This document shows, one piece after another, positions 6,695 to 15,947 of a stretch of DNA of 27,239 nt (its first letter is position 1; each line of letters begins with the position of its first letter). The position numbers and the translations under genes were made by a program. A model generated the notes under the pieces. The model was given only the letters and a program-made list of their open reading frames with translations. It had not been told where the DNA came from and made no database searches. The stretch lies in contig DKIP01000104.1 of assembly GCA_002454335.1 (NCBI GenBank), positions 1 to 27,239 of the forward strand, written 5' to 3'. Source of the DNA: Cytophagaceae bacterium UBA6715. Its GTDB lineage: Bacteria; Bacteroidota; Bacteroidia; Cytophagales; Spirosomataceae.

Positions 6695-8923
6695 ATGTTC
6701 TCCATTCGCAACCTTTTTTTAACTATTCTAGCTTCCTCCAGCTTGTGTGCGCAAAGCATCACGCAGCTCGCAAATGCCTTACCGCATATTGACGGAAAAC
6801 AGTCCTACCTCCCCTCCCCCTTTGCCACCACCGGCGACCGATTATACCTCGTAGGTCATCAAAACGGGCAATTCCCTGATTTGGGCTGGCACATCACGGG
6901 TGAAATGGGAGGCATTTGGGCACATCCCATTAAACTCCTGGACGGATTTATTGTTTCTGTGGATGGACAAGATTTAACACTGGCAGAAAAATTTACCAAC
7001 TTCCCGATTGCCAACCAACATCATTATCAAACAAAAAATTTACACATCATCCGCACACAATTCGTTCCAGATGGACTCACAGGATGTGTCATTGAGTTTG
7101 AAATTGAAAACAAAAGCCAGCAAACCCAAAACATTCCCTTTGTTTTTCAAGCAAAATCCGACTTGCGGCCAACTTGGTTGGGAGAACGTACCAACCTAAT
7201 CGACCAAGAAGATCATGCAGAATTTATAAACGACCAATGGGTTTTCAAAGACGCGAAAAATTCCTGGTTTGCTATCCTAGGTGCCAGCGAAAAAGGAATT
7301 CCCGGTGCTGCTCCGATTCCTTTTAATTCCATCGGGAAAGGAATCGCCAAATCCGTCAATTACTCGCTAGGCATCCCAGCCGGCGAGAAAAAAATTCTTC
7401 AGTTCTATATCGCAGGATCTGCCAAATCCAAGGCTCAGGCATTAAATACCTACGAAATACTTCAGAAAAATACGCCAAAACTATTCCAACAAAAATGGTC
7501 ACGAGTTAATGCATTGGCTCAAAAAAGTAAGCTGAACATCCCCGACAAAAACATCCAAGAAGCCTACACCTGGCTACAATATAATACCGATGGGCTGACA
7601 CGCGACGTTCCGGGTATCGGTCGGGGCATCAGCGCTGGACTACCCGACTACCCTTGGTGGTTTGGCGTGGATAGCGAATATGCCTTACAAGGAGCGATCG
7701 CAATTGGCCAAAAAGACCTGACCCTAAATTCAATCAATCTCATTCACAAACTTTCTCAAAAGTCCAACAAAAACGGTCGGGTCGTGCATGAAGTATCCAC
7801 CAACGGCTCAGTATTCAATCCCGGCAACCTGAATGAAACAGCCCAATTTGCCTCGCTCGTTTGGAAAGTCTTTCGATGGACAGGCGACAAAAAGATGCTA
7901 AAAACCTATTTCCCTAGCATCCAAAAAGGATTGCATTGGTTGGGCACTGACAACGACCAAGACCACAACGGTTTCCCGGATGGATCAGGAATGATGGAAA
8001 TTCAAGGCCTCCACAGCGAAATGATCGACGTGGCTGCCTACACGCAGAAGGCCTTATTAGATGCTGCGGAGATGGCACAGGTTTTAGGCGAAAACCAAGC
8101 AGCAAAAGCATACTACGCCAAAGCCGTAAAATTAAAACAACAGATTAATACGCAATTTTGGAATGAGGATTTTCGTTCCTATGCCGACTTCCGTAGCCAA
8201 GACTCGACTGCACTTGAATTAATCAAACAGGCCATCGTTCGGGCAGACACCTTACAAAAACCCTGGGCTGTTACGGAATTAATACAAACCGAAAATTACA
8301 TCCGAGCACATCCAAGTAACCAGGCGAGGCCCTTTGTGGTGCATCATAACTGGGTGGTCAATACGCCTATGGAAATGGGCTTAGCGGATTCCGAAAAAGC
8401 CATAAAAGCACTCGAAACGGCTAACAAATACACAAATCCCTTTGGATTATTCGTGACGGGAATCGACCGAGATGCCTCGGCTGGGAGCGATGCAGGTTCT
8501 TATAAAGCCCCTAAAATTTTCACATATACAGGCGCAGTTATGACCTTACCCACCGGCGTGATGGCCGTGGCCGAAAACAATTACGGTCGACCCGACCAAG
8601 CCCTGGATTACATCCGAAAACTCACTCGTTCATTCAGTTACGCATTACCTGGCAGCATGTATGAAGTATCCCCAGATTTTGGGATGATAACCCAAGCGTG
8701 GAATGTCTTCGGATTCGCGGTTCCCATCGTAGAACAGTTTTTTGGGATACAACCCCGGGCTGATTTGCATGAAATTACCATTGCGCCACGCATGCCTTCG
8801 AGCTGGAAAGAGGCGCACATTGAGAACGTCGAAATAGGTGATAATCGAATCAGCGTACATTATCTACAAGGCCAAACGCCCCGTGTGACACAAAGCAAAA
8901 ACTGGAAAATTATCCTTAAATAG
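6695..8923 (+). CDS. Exported (alpha/alpha)6-barrel glycosidase, glycogen-debranching/MGH1-like
   Basis: The 742-residue protein has a signal peptide (1-20, ending LCAQ), an N-terminal beta-sandwich region to about 270, and an (alpha/alpha)6-barrel domain. The barrel motifs PDYPWWFGVDSEYALQG and GNLNETAQFAS, with IQGLHSEMIDVAAYTQ further on, resemble proteins annotated as amylo-alpha-1,6-glucosidase or mannosylglycerate-hydrolase-like. A short C-terminal beta segment ends the protein. The signal peptide argues against a role on cytoplasmic glycogen; an external or periplasmic glycoside is likelier. It is followed after 54 bp by the GH3 gene on the same strand, suggesting joint use. GH family number and substrate are not decided by what I can see. 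Confidence 0.82.
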   Translation: MFSIRNLFLTILASSSLCAQSITQLANALPHIDGKQSYLPSPFATTGDRLYLVGHQNGQFPDLGWHITGEMGGIWAHPIKLLDGFIVSVDGQDLTLAEKFTNFPIANQHHYQTKNLHIIRTQFVPDGLTGCVIEFEIENKSQQTQNIPFVFQAKSDLRPTWLGERTNLIDQEDHAEFINDQWVFKDAKNSWFAILGASEKGIPGAAPIPFNSIGKGIAKSVNYSLGIPAGEKKILQFYIAGSAKSKAQALNTYEILQKNTPKLFQQKWSRVNALAQKSKLNIPDKNIQEAYTWLQYNTDGLTRDVPGIGRGISAGLPDYPWWFGVDSEYALQGAIAIGQKDLTLNSINLIHKLSQKSNKNGRVVHEVSTNGSVFNPGNLNETAQFASLVWKVFRWTGDKKMLKTYFPSIQKGLHWLGTDNDQDHNGFPDGSGMMEIQGLHSEMIDVAAYTQKALLDAAEMAQVLGENQAAKAYYAKAVKLKQQINTQFWNEDFRSYADFRSQDSTALELIKQAIVRADTLQKPWAVTELIQTENYIRAHPSNQARPFVVHHNWVVNTPMEMGLADSEKAIKALETANKYTNPFGLFVTGIDRDASAGSDAGSYKAPKIFTYTGAVMTLPTGVMAVAENNYGRPDQALDYIRKLTRSFSYALPGSMYEVSPDFGMITQAWNVFGFAVPIVEQFFGIQPRADLHEITIAPRMPSSWKEAHIENVEIGDNRISVHYLQGQTPRVTQSKNWKIILK

Positions 8924-8949
8924 CCCATTTTATTATTGTATCATTTTGC

Positions 8950-8957
8950 TACATTTG
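8950..8957 (+). promoter_or_regulatory. Candidate -7 box for the GH3 gene
   Basis: TACATTTG matches the Bacteroidota -7 consensus TAnnTTTG exactly and lies 20 bp before the GH3 ATG. No good -33 TTTG is visible at the usual distance; TTT at 8928-8930 is a weak candidate. The GH3 gene may therefore have its own start besides read-through from the glycosidase. Confidence 0.45.
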
Positions 8958-8977
8958 TAAGCTATTACCCTACCAAC

Positions 8978-11221
8978 ATGAAAAAAATACTTAGCCTTTT
9001 AGTACTTTCCACGGCAGCATTTGCCCAACATGTGGAAATCAAACAAGCCAAAGGCCCAACTTTGGCCTATTCAACTCAATCCTCTGTTAAGATCCTCAAA
9101 AAAGACGGCCTATCTTTTAAGGATTTAAACAAGAACGGCAAATTAGATATTTACGAAGATTGGCGGAAACCCGTTGACGTTCGTGCCGCCGATTTAGCGA
9201 AGCAATTAAGTGTACAGGAAATCGCTGGTTTGATGTTGTATTCAGGCCATCAAGCGATTCCCGCTAGGCCAGATGGCTATTTTGCTGGAACCTACAACGG
9301 AAAACCTTTCGATCCCAAGACGATGGACGCGAGTGAATTAACGGACCAACAAAAGAAATTCCTCAAAGAAGACAATCTACGTCACGTACTCGTCACTACG
9401 GTTTCATCCCCAGAAGATGCCGCAAAATGGAACAATAAAATTCAGGCATTTTGCGAGTCGGTGGGCAAAGGAATTCCTGCCAACAACAGTACAGACCCAC
9501 GTCACGGAACGCAAGCGCGCGCAGAGTTCAATGCAGCAGCGGGCGGTTTGATTTCGATGTGGCCAAGTTCTTTAGGTATGGCCGCGACATTTAAGCCGGA
9601 ATTGATCCAACAATTCGGTCGGGTAGCGGCACAAGAATACCGTGCTTTAGGTATCGCTACTGCATTATCTCCCCAAGTAGATATAGCAACAGAGCCGCGC
9701 TGGTTACGTTTTGACGGAACCTTTGGAGAAAGCTCTAAACTTTCCGCTGCCATGGCGGAAGCCTATTGCAATGGTTTTCAGAATGAAAACTGGGGCGCTC
9801 AAAGTGTAAATGCGATGGTGAAACACTGGCCTGGAGGTGGTTCCGGTGAGGCGGGCCGTGATGCGCACTATGCCAATGGAAAATTTGCGGTTTATCCGGG
9901 AAATAACTTCAGCGAACATTTGATTCCTTTCACGGAGGGAGCGTTTAAATTATCCGGCCAAACCAAAAAGGCGGCGGCTGTGATGCCATATTATACGATT
10001 TCCTGGAATCAAACGAAGGAAAATGTGGCAAACAACTACAATAAATATTTGGTAACAGACCTGCTTCGCAAGCAATACGGTTATGATGGGGTCGTGTGTA
10101 CGGATTGGAGTGTAACGGGTGACCATAAAGCGATGGATGTGTTCATCGATGGAAAAGTTTGGGGCGTAGAAAACCTAAACATGGCCGAGCGCCATTACAA
10201 GATTTTAATGGCCGGCGCGGATCAATTTGGCGGAAATAATGACATGAAACCGATCATTGAGGCCTATGCAATGGGCGTGAAAGAACATGGTGAAGCCTTC
10301 ATGCGTGCCCGCATGGAGCAATCGGCGGTCCGTTTGTTGCGCAATATCTTCCAAGTAGGCTTGTTTGAGAATCCTTACCAAAACCCTGTTGCAACCAAAG
10401 CAACCGTAGGAAAACCCGAGTTCATGCAAGCAGGTTATCAAGCACAATTACAATCCATCGTGCTGTTGAAAAACAAGGGAAATGTCCTACCGATTCAAAC
10501 GAAAAAGACGATTTACATTCCCAAACGTTTTGTCGCAGCGACGCGTCACTTCTTGGGATTCCCAATTCCAGCATCGAATGATTTCCCGATCAATATGGAA
10601 TTAGTGAAGAAATATTTCAATGTGACAGACAATCCGGCGGAAGCAGATTTGGCTTTAGTTTGCATCGAAAATCCGAAAAGCAGCATCGGCTATGACAAAG
10701 AAGATGTGGCGAAAGGCGGCAATGGTTATGTGCCTATTTCCTTGCAATACAACGATTATGTGGCGAATGACGCACGCGAGGTGAGTATTGCGGGTGGAGA
10801 TCCTTTGGAGAATTTCACCAATCGTTCCTACAAAGGCAAAACGGCAAAAACACGTAATATTACCGACATGGAATTGATCGAAGACACGCGTCAAAAGATG
10901 CAAGGAAAACCGGTGATTGTATCCGTGAACGTGTCCAATCCGATGGTTTTTGCGGAAATCGAAGGCAAGGCGGATGCGATTTTAGCAAGTTTTGGTGTAC
11001 AAGATCAAGCGATTTTAGATATCATTTCCGGCAAGGCGGAGCCACAAGCTTTATTGCCGATGCAGATGCCAGCCAGCATGCAGGTGGTAGAAAAACAAAA
11101 AGAAGATGTGCCATTTGACATGGAATGCCATGTAGATTCGGAAGGACATCGCTACGATTTTGGATTCGGAATGAACTGGAAAGGCGTAATTCAAGATGCC
11201 CGCGTTCAGCAATACAAATAG
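8978..11221 (+). CDS. GH3 family beta-glycosidase, exported
   Basis: This 747-residue exported protein is a glycoside hydrolase family 3 enzyme, expected to release terminal beta-linked sugars by a retaining mechanism. The signal peptide is residues 1-16 (ending AAFA). An EF-hand-like DLNKNGKLDIYEDW follows at about 36-49, as in one GH3 subgroup. The TIM-barrel domain carries KHWPGGGSGEAGRD and YDGVVCTDW with nucleophile Asp376. The second alpha/beta domain begins near QSIVLLKNKGNVLP, and the protein ends soon after YDFGFGMNWKG, without a fibronectin-III tail. An upstream in-frame ATG at 8936 is rejected because it would mask the signal peptide and start ahead of the -7 box. An intrinsic terminator follows 13 bp after the stop. 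The substrate is unknown. Confidence 0.94.
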   Translation: MKKILSLLVLSTAAFAQHVEIKQAKGPTLAYSTQSSVKILKKDGLSFKDLNKNGKLDIYEDWRKPVDVRAADLAKQLSVQEIAGLMLYSGHQAIPARPDGYFAGTYNGKPFDPKTMDASELTDQQKKFLKEDNLRHVLVTTVSSPEDAAKWNNKIQAFCESVGKGIPANNSTDPRHGTQARAEFNAAAGGLISMWPSSLGMAATFKPELIQQFGRVAAQEYRALGIATALSPQVDIATEPRWLRFDGTFGESSKLSAAMAEAYCNGFQNENWGAQSVNAMVKHWPGGGSGEAGRDAHYANGKFAVYPGNNFSEHLIPFTEGAFKLSGQTKKAAAVMPYYTISWNQTKENVANNYNKYLVTDLLRKQYGYDGVVCTDWSVTGDHKAMDVFIDGKVWGVENLNMAERHYKILMAGADQFGGNNDMKPIIEAYAMGVKEHGEAFMRARMEQSAVRLLRNIFQVGLFENPYQNPVATKATVGKPEFMQAGYQAQLQSIVLLKNKGNVLPIQTKKTIYIPKRFVAATRHFLGFPIPASNDFPINMELVKKYFNVTDNPAEADLALVCIENPKSSIGYDKEDVAKGGNGYVPISLQYNDYVANDAREVSIAGGDPLENFTNRSYKGKTAKTRNITDMELIEDTRQKMQGKPVIVSVNVSNPMVFAEIEGKADAILASFGVQDQAILDIISGKAEPQALLPMQMPASMQVVEKQKEDVPFDMECHVDSEGHRYDFGFGMNWKGVIQDARVQQYK

Positions 11222-11234
11222 CACTTATCCCTCT

Positions 11235-11270
11235 AAAAAACACTTCAATGAAAATTGGGGTGTTTTTTTT
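11235..11270 (+). terminator. Intrinsic terminator after the GH3 gene
   Basis: Bases 11235-11246 (AAAAAACACTTC) pair with 11257-11268 (GGGGTGTTTTTT) over 12 bp with two G-T pairs and a 10-nt loop, ending in eight Ts at 11263-11270. The A-run on the other side would make it usable in both directions. Confidence 0.85.
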
Positions 11271-11348
11271 GTGGCTGACCAAAATCATATTTAGTGTGAA
11301 TTTCTGCCCCGACCTTTGTCCTTCCAAAAATTGTACAATTCTACGAAT

Positions 11349-13136
11349 ATGCAGAAATCAGCCGCACATACATTTCACATTCCCGTGATGGGATTGGGAT
11401 TCACGATTGACACCCCTGTGAAAGTTGGGCCCTTTGGTATTTCTTCCGTCGTTTCCATCGTGGACGACCATTTAGTTGAAGAAATGCGCGAAGCCTACAG
11501 CAAAGAAAATAACCTAAATTTTACGCCAATTCCGAAAACGGAAGAGGATTTCCGGGCCAAACGCATCAGCGCTTACTTGAATTTAGTAAAGACGCTCGTT
11601 CAAGATAAGACGACTAGCATTCGCAATCAACCTTTTGAACCCGAGTCGGACATCACGCGCTATTTTGAATTATTGCCCGAGAACGCCCCACAAAAAATGG
11701 AATACCAGGAGATGCTCGCGGAGACGGATATCTGCCAAAAATTCGTCAAACAAGGCAATTTACGCAAACATGTCCTGGCAGGTTCCATCGATGTCAACAT
11801 CATGTCGAAGGTCAATAAAATCAATTACGACAAAAAAGGGAACGCGCTGGAAAAGGAATTCGCAGATGCATTAGCGGCCTTGCGCGGTTATGCGCAAAGC
11901 GATTTGAGCTCCTCCATCATCCTGTCGGCGGGTTATAACCCCATGCTCTATGGCTACATCGAGGCTTTCCCCGATTTTTTCCCAGACGCTGCAGGTAAGC
12001 TAAAAAAGAAGATCATTCTCAAAGTCAGCGATTACCGAAGTGCCGTAACGCAAGGAAAAATCTTGGCGAAAAAAGGAATTTGGGTTTCCGAATTCCGCAT
12101 TGAATCGGGATTAAATTGTGGAGGACATGCTTTTGCCACGGATGGCTTGTTGATCGGGCCCATTTTAGAGGAATTTAAGACGAACCGACAAGCCTTAATG
12201 GGTGAATTATTCGAAATGTGCCAAAAAAGTTTAGCCGAAAAAGGTCAAAACGTGTACCTTGAATATCCAACGATGCGCGTAACCGTGCAAGGGGGAATCG
12301 GGACGCATGCGGAGGATGCCCTGCTTCAAGATCATTTTCAAACCCAAGGAACCGGCTGGGGAAGTCCCTTTTTATTGGTTCCTGAAGCGACTCAAGTAGA
12401 TCCTTCCACTCGAAAAGCCTTAGCCGAAGCGGAGGAAAGTGATTATTACATGAGCCATGCCTCTCCGCTGGGTGTACCTTTCAACAATTTTCGAAAAAGT
12501 TCATCGGAGAAACAACGTTTGGAGCGCATCGAAAAAGGTAGACCCGGCAGTCCGTGTACCTTGGAATATTTGGCAACAAATACTGAGTTTACAGAAAAGC
12601 CGATTTGCACGGCCTCGCGGAAATACCAACATGCGAAATTGAAGCAGCTCGAAGAACAAGGTTTAGCCGCAGCAGAATATCAAAATGCATTCGATGCAAT
12701 CACGGAAAAGGTTTGCTTGTGCACAGGACTTGGGACGTCGGCTTTGCAAAATTTTGATATTAAACCATCACATCACCAACATGCCGTTGCGATTTGCCCA
12801 GGGCCTAATCTAGCCTATTTTTCCGGAACCTTTTCGTTGAAAGAAATGGTGGATCACATTTACGGTCGGGCGAATATATTAAATCAGCGAAACCGTCCCA
12901 ACCTATTTATAAAGGAACTTAGCTTGTACGTTGATTACCTGAAAAAAGAAGTGGAAAAAAGCGTTGAATCCATGACAACAAAACAGGAACGTTACCTCAA
13001 AACATTCCGCGATAATTTGTTGGCCGGTGTCGCCTACTACCAAAACCTAAGCCTTCCGAGTCTTCAAGACATGAAAGATGAATTAGCCCTTTGGGAAGCT
13101 AAAATTCAAAGTTTATCTATCCCACAAGTTGGTTAA
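11349..13136 (+). CDS. Uncharacterised 595-aa cytoplasmic protein with clustered cysteines
   Basis: I recognise this as a long, strongly patterned protein of the kind conserved across Bacteroidota but without a name or assigned function. It has no signal peptide or membrane helix. Notable segments are TIDTPVKVGPFGISSVVSIVDD (19-40), GSIDVNIMSKV (145-155), ILKVSDYRSAVTQGK (223-237), ESGLNCGGHAF (252-262), VQGGIGTHAEDALL (313-326) and GWGSPFLLVPEAT (336-348). Cysteines in its later half are at 257, 403, 420, 456, 458 and 483, each within a motif (CGGH, SPC, PIC, CLCTG, ICPGPN), suggesting a metal or iron-sulfur site (inference). I chose ATG 11349, which starts the MQKSAAHTF segment; the upstream ATG at 11316 lies over a likely promoter region with a near -7 box GACCTTTG at 11311-11318. 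It is monocistronic between two terminators. Confidence 0.85.
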   Translation: MQKSAAHTFHIPVMGLGFTIDTPVKVGPFGISSVVSIVDDHLVEEMREAYSKENNLNFTPIPKTEEDFRAKRISAYLNLVKTLVQDKTTSIRNQPFEPESDITRYFELLPENAPQKMEYQEMLAETDICQKFVKQGNLRKHVLAGSIDVNIMSKVNKINYDKKGNALEKEFADALAALRGYAQSDLSSSIILSAGYNPMLYGYIEAFPDFFPDAAGKLKKKIILKVSDYRSAVTQGKILAKKGIWVSEFRIESGLNCGGHAFATDGLLIGPILEEFKTNRQALMGELFEMCQKSLAEKGQNVYLEYPTMRVTVQGGIGTHAEDALLQDHFQTQGTGWGSPFLLVPEATQVDPSTRKALAEAEESDYYMSHASPLGVPFNNFRKSSSEKQRLERIEKGRPGSPCTLEYLATNTEFTEKPICTASRKYQHAKLKQLEEQGLAAAEYQNAFDAITEKVCLCTGLGTSALQNFDIKPSHHQHAVAICPGPNLAYFSGTFSLKEMVDHIYGRANILNQRNRPNLFIKELSLYVDYLKKEVEKSVESMTTKQERYLKTFRDNLLAGVAYYQNLSLPSLQDMKDELALWEAKIQSLSIPQVG

Positions 13137-13164
13137 AATAAACCCCGGAAATCCGGGGTTTATT
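13137..13164 (+). terminator. Bidirectional hairpin terminator after the 595-aa gene
   Basis: Perfect 12-bp arms AATAAACCCCGG (13137-13148) and its complement (13153-13164) enclose an AAAT loop, starting at the base after the stop codon. T-rich sequence follows (TATTTTA to 13170) and A-rich sequence precedes, so termination in both directions is possible. Confidence 0.88.
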
Positions 13165-13200
13165 ATTTTAATGGCTAATTTTAAGCCTAATTTAAACACG

Positions 13201-14454
13201 ATGCACAAGCTAAGCCTATTCCTCTTTCTTTCTTGTTTTTCCTATTTCGCATTTAGTCAAGACACCACTCAAATCGTTCATGCAGATCGACGTAATTCCG
13301 CTTCCCAACAAGCCAAACCCTATGTCATTTTAATCTCTGCGGATGGTTTCCGATCTGATTTTTCGGTAAAATATGGCGCTAAATTTTTGCAGAGTCGGGA
13401 GGCGCAAGGTATCAAGGCTCAGGCAATGATTCCCTCCTATCCGACTTTAACTTTTCCAAATCACTACAGCATCATAACCGGTTTATACCCTGCACATCAC
13501 GGCTTGGTCGACAATCGTTATTTCGATGTGAATTCCGGAAAGGAATACAGCATGGGAAACAAAAAGATGGTGGCCGAAGGAAAATGGTACGGCGGAACTC
13601 CACTTTGGGTACTGGCAGAGCAACAAGGCATGTTAAGTGCTAGTTTTTACTGGGTAGCATCTGAGGCCGACATTCAAGGAGTTCGTCCAACTTATTTATA
13701 CACCTATAACGAAAACATTCCGATCGAGCAGCGCATTCAGGCTGTGAAAAATTGGTTATCCTTGCCAGCAGAAAAACGCCCGCACTTGATTACTTTTTAC
13801 TTTCCACAAGTTGACCATGATGCACATGAGTTTGGCCCCGAGGACCCTCGCGTAGGTGATGCCGTTCATTTTGTGGATGAGAGCATTGCAAAATTACAAG
13901 CGGCCTTAGATCCATTGAAATTACCCATCAATTATGTGTTTGTTTCGGATCACGGAATGACCACCGTAGACACCGAACACACCATAGGGAAACCTGCCGC
14001 CTTAGATACCGCGGCATTCAAAGTTCCATCCGGCGATGCTTTGTTGCATGTGTATACCAAAATTCAAGCTGCTGTACCGAGCACGCTTGCAATACTCAAG
14101 CAAAACTCAGGCTTTAAGACCTATTTGATGGATGAGACCCCGGCACATTGGCATTACCGCAAATCGGATGACCGATTTAATCGCTTGGGAGATATTTTAC
14201 TCGTACCAAACCACCCAGCTATTTTCAACCTAGGAACTCGAAAAACGAGTCCCGGAAAACATGGATATGATAATCACCATCCCGACATGCAAGCAAGTTT
14301 TCAGGCATGGGGACCTGCATTTAAATCGGGAAAAACCATTCCAGCATTCGAAAATGTAAATGTCTACCCGATGGTCGGCAAGATCTTAGGACTAACAATT
14401 GACGAGTCAACGATTGATGGTCGATTAAGCCAACTGAAATCCATTCTGAAATAA
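13201..14454 (+). CDS. Exported nucleotide pyrophosphatase/phosphodiesterase (NPP-like)
   Basis: The 417-residue protein belongs to the alkaline phosphatase superfamily, NPP branch, which hydrolyses phosphodiester or pyrophosphate bonds using two zinc ions. Residues 1-20 are a signal peptide ending FAFSQ. ISADGFRSD gives metal ligand Asp48, and PTLTFPNHYS carries nucleophile Thr84. PQVDHDAHEFGPED, FVSDHGMTT and KHGYDNHHPDMQ supply the remaining Asp and His ligands, so the metal site looks complete. The start at 13201 begins the signal peptide; the longer frame opens inside the preceding terminator and is not credible. It converges with the GH32 gene with no base between the two stop codons. 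The natural substrate (nucleotide, phospholipid head group or other) cannot be told. Confidence 0.93.
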   Translation: MHKLSLFLFLSCFSYFAFSQDTTQIVHADRRNSASQQAKPYVILISADGFRSDFSVKYGAKFLQSREAQGIKAQAMIPSYPTLTFPNHYSIITGLYPAHHGLVDNRYFDVNSGKEYSMGNKKMVAEGKWYGGTPLWVLAEQQGMLSASFYWVASEADIQGVRPTYLYTYNENIPIEQRIQAVKNWLSLPAEKRPHLITFYFPQVDHDAHEFGPEDPRVGDAVHFVDESIAKLQAALDPLKLPINYVFVSDHGMTTVDTEHTIGKPAALDTAAFKVPSGDALLHVYTKIQAAVPSTLAILKQNSGFKTYLMDETPAHWHYRKSDDRFNRLGDILLVPNHPAIFNLGTRKTSPGKHGYDNHHPDMQASFQAWGPAFKSGKTIPAFENVNVYPMVGKILGLTIDESTIDGRLSQLKSILK

Positions 14455-15900
14455 TTACATCGATGGCTTGAGGTTTTCCAACGTAAAAGGAAGGCCTTTT
14501 GCGGCGGTAATTTTCAAGTTGTTTAAGGTTTCTGAAGGAAAATAAATCGTCGTTAATACCGACAAGCCCCCATCCGCGAAAAACTCTGCTGAGGCAACAT
14601 CTGTAATCAAGGTAAAGTCGATTGAGTTAGTTGTTGCCAGACGAGGCGCATAGGCTTTCCCAGCAAATTTCGTACTGAAACTTTGATCTCCTGCCGCATC
14701 GCGATCTACAAAATAGCGATTCGAAGCTGCTTCATAACCAATGATTACCTGTTCGCCTTTGTTGTTGGAAAGCGTAATAGAAAAGTCCTGTATCGGTAAT
14801 TTCCCCGACAAGCGTTGCAAGGCAGAAGCCGACTTCACAACTTTATTCGATTTAATCGTTTGTGTCCCCGTAACGTAGTCAGAAACCGCGGCAATCGGTG
14901 TGGAAGCTAACACATATTTCCCGTTCAGACTATGTAATTTCAAATCTCGGGGTAGGGTATTAGCACTCCGCCATGAAGCGGTAGGTACAACGGTCGCATA
15001 ATCCCAGTTGGACATCCAACCCATAAAAATCCGCTTATCTCCCGTTTCGTGGAAAGTCACACCAGCATAATTATCTCTTCCATAATCCACCCAGCGCGTT
15101 TCTTCGTCTTGTGGAATGAATTGATGTCCATCGAAATCCCCCACAAAATATTGTGCTCCAGAACCGCCATTAGCCGCCCCTGGATTTAAGTTGACGATTA
15201 AGACCCATTTGGTCTTCCCATCCACTTGCATCGGAAACAAATCTGGACATTCCCAAACACCGCCATGGGCACCCAATTTTGCACCAAACTCACTCTCCTT
15301 GGTCCAGTTTTTCAAGTCGGGCGAAGAATAAAACGTCTCTCGATCCTGTGTCGCCAAAACCATAATCCATTTCTTCCCTGGTGCATACCAAGTCACATTC
15401 GGATCACGAAAATCTGCGATACCTGGGTTTTTGATCACGGGATTTCCGGCAAATTTTGCGAAGGATTGGCCGCCGTCTAAGCTGTAGGCAATGCTTTGGT
15501 TTTCACGATCGATCCGACCTGCTTTTTCCCAAGCCATGTTATGGCTCGTGTAAATAGCAACCACTGGCGCAATGCCCTTGCTACCTAAACCCGAAGTATT
15601 TTGATGGTCAATGACAGCTGACCCCGAGAAGATTAAACCTAAGCTATCCGGATACAAGGCAATCGGTTGGTGTTCCCAATGCATCAAATCCTTACTCGTC
15701 GCGTGGCCCCAGTGCATGGGCCCCCAAACCGTACTCTCCGGATGGTATTGGTAATATAAATGATAGGTTCCGTTCGCGTAAAACATCCCGTTCGGGTCAT
15801 TCATCCACATACTTGGTGGCGTGAAATGCAATTGCGGACGATGTTTTTCCTGCGCGAAAACGGCAATGGAAATCAATAAAAAAAAGAGAATATGTTTCAT
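14455..15900 (-). CDS. GH32 fructan hydrolase (levanase/inulinase/invertase type), exported
   Basis: This 481-residue GH32 enzyme should split beta-fructosyl bonds in levan, inulin or sucrose. A signal peptide spans 1-17. WMNDPNG holds nucleophile Asp35, FRDP has transition-state stabiliser Asp166, and WECPD holds acid/base Glu217, so the catalytic set is complete. A C-terminal beta-sandwich follows from about 340. I chose ATG 15898-15900, which starts the signal peptide; the upstream ATG at 15942 would add 14 residues encoded across a terminator-like hairpin. An exported single-copy GH32 beside no visible fructokinase or SusCD implies the released fructose is used elsewhere. Upstream on the same strand is the exported sugar isomerase-like gene. 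Confidence 0.95.
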   Translation of the reverse strand: MKHILFFLLISIAVFAQEKHRPQLHFTPPSMWMNDPNGMFYANGTYHLYYQYHPESTVWGPMHWGHATSKDLMHWEHQPIALYPDSLGLIFSGSAVIDHQNTSGLGSKGIAPVVAIYTSHNMAWEKAGRIDRENQSIAYSLDGGQSFAKFAGNPVIKNPGIADFRDPNVTWYAPGKKWIMVLATQDRETFYSSPDLKNWTKESEFGAKLGAHGGVWECPDLFPMQVDGKTKWVLIVNLNPGAANGGSGAQYFVGDFDGHQFIPQDEETRWVDYGRDNYAGVTFHETGDKRIFMGWMSNWDYATVVPTASWRSANTLPRDLKLHSLNGKYVLASTPIAAVSDYVTGTQTIKSNKVVKSASALQRLSGKLPIQDFSITLSNNKGEQVIIGYEAASNRYFVDRDAAGDQSFSTKFAGKAYAPRLATTNSIDFTLITDVASAEFFADGGLSVLTTIYFPSETLNNLKITAAKGLPFTLENLKPSM

Positions 15901-15906
15901 AAAGGC

Positions 15907-15938
15907 AAAAAAAATGGGTGACCCAACTGAGCCACCCA
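15907..15938 (-). terminator. Intrinsic terminator/attenuator in the GH32 leader
   Basis: Read on the minus strand, 15938-15915 folds into a 10-bp stem (TGGGTGGCTC with its partner, two G-T pairs, AGTT loop), followed at once by eight Ts (15914-15907). The run ends only 6 nt before the GH32 start codon. It would end transcripts from the isomerase gene, or attenuate those entering GH32. Confidence 0.8.
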
Positions 15939-15939
15939 A

Positions 15940-15947
15940 CAAAAATA
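15940..15947 (-). promoter_or_regulatory. Candidate -7 box for the GH32 gene
   Basis: On the minus strand TATTTTTG matches TAnnTTTG and lies two bases ahead of the terminator hairpin. TTTG stands 13 nt upstream, shorter than the usual spacing. If used, transcription would begin inside the hairpin, leaving a short leader lacking the full stem. Confidence 0.4.

Noticed and set aside
11022..11327. Minus-strand frame across the GH3 end and terminator
   Set aside because: It runs through an intrinsic terminator and has no recognisable feature.
11349..13136. Assignment of the 595-aa protein to FMN-dependent TIM-barrel oxidoreductases
   Set aside because: A few glycine-rich segments look similar, but no cofactor-binding motif can be matched with confidence.
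13166..13192. GGCT...AGCC short hairpin before the NPP gene as an operator
   Set aside because: The arms are only 4 bp in AT-rich sequence next to a terminator, so chance is a sufficient explanation.
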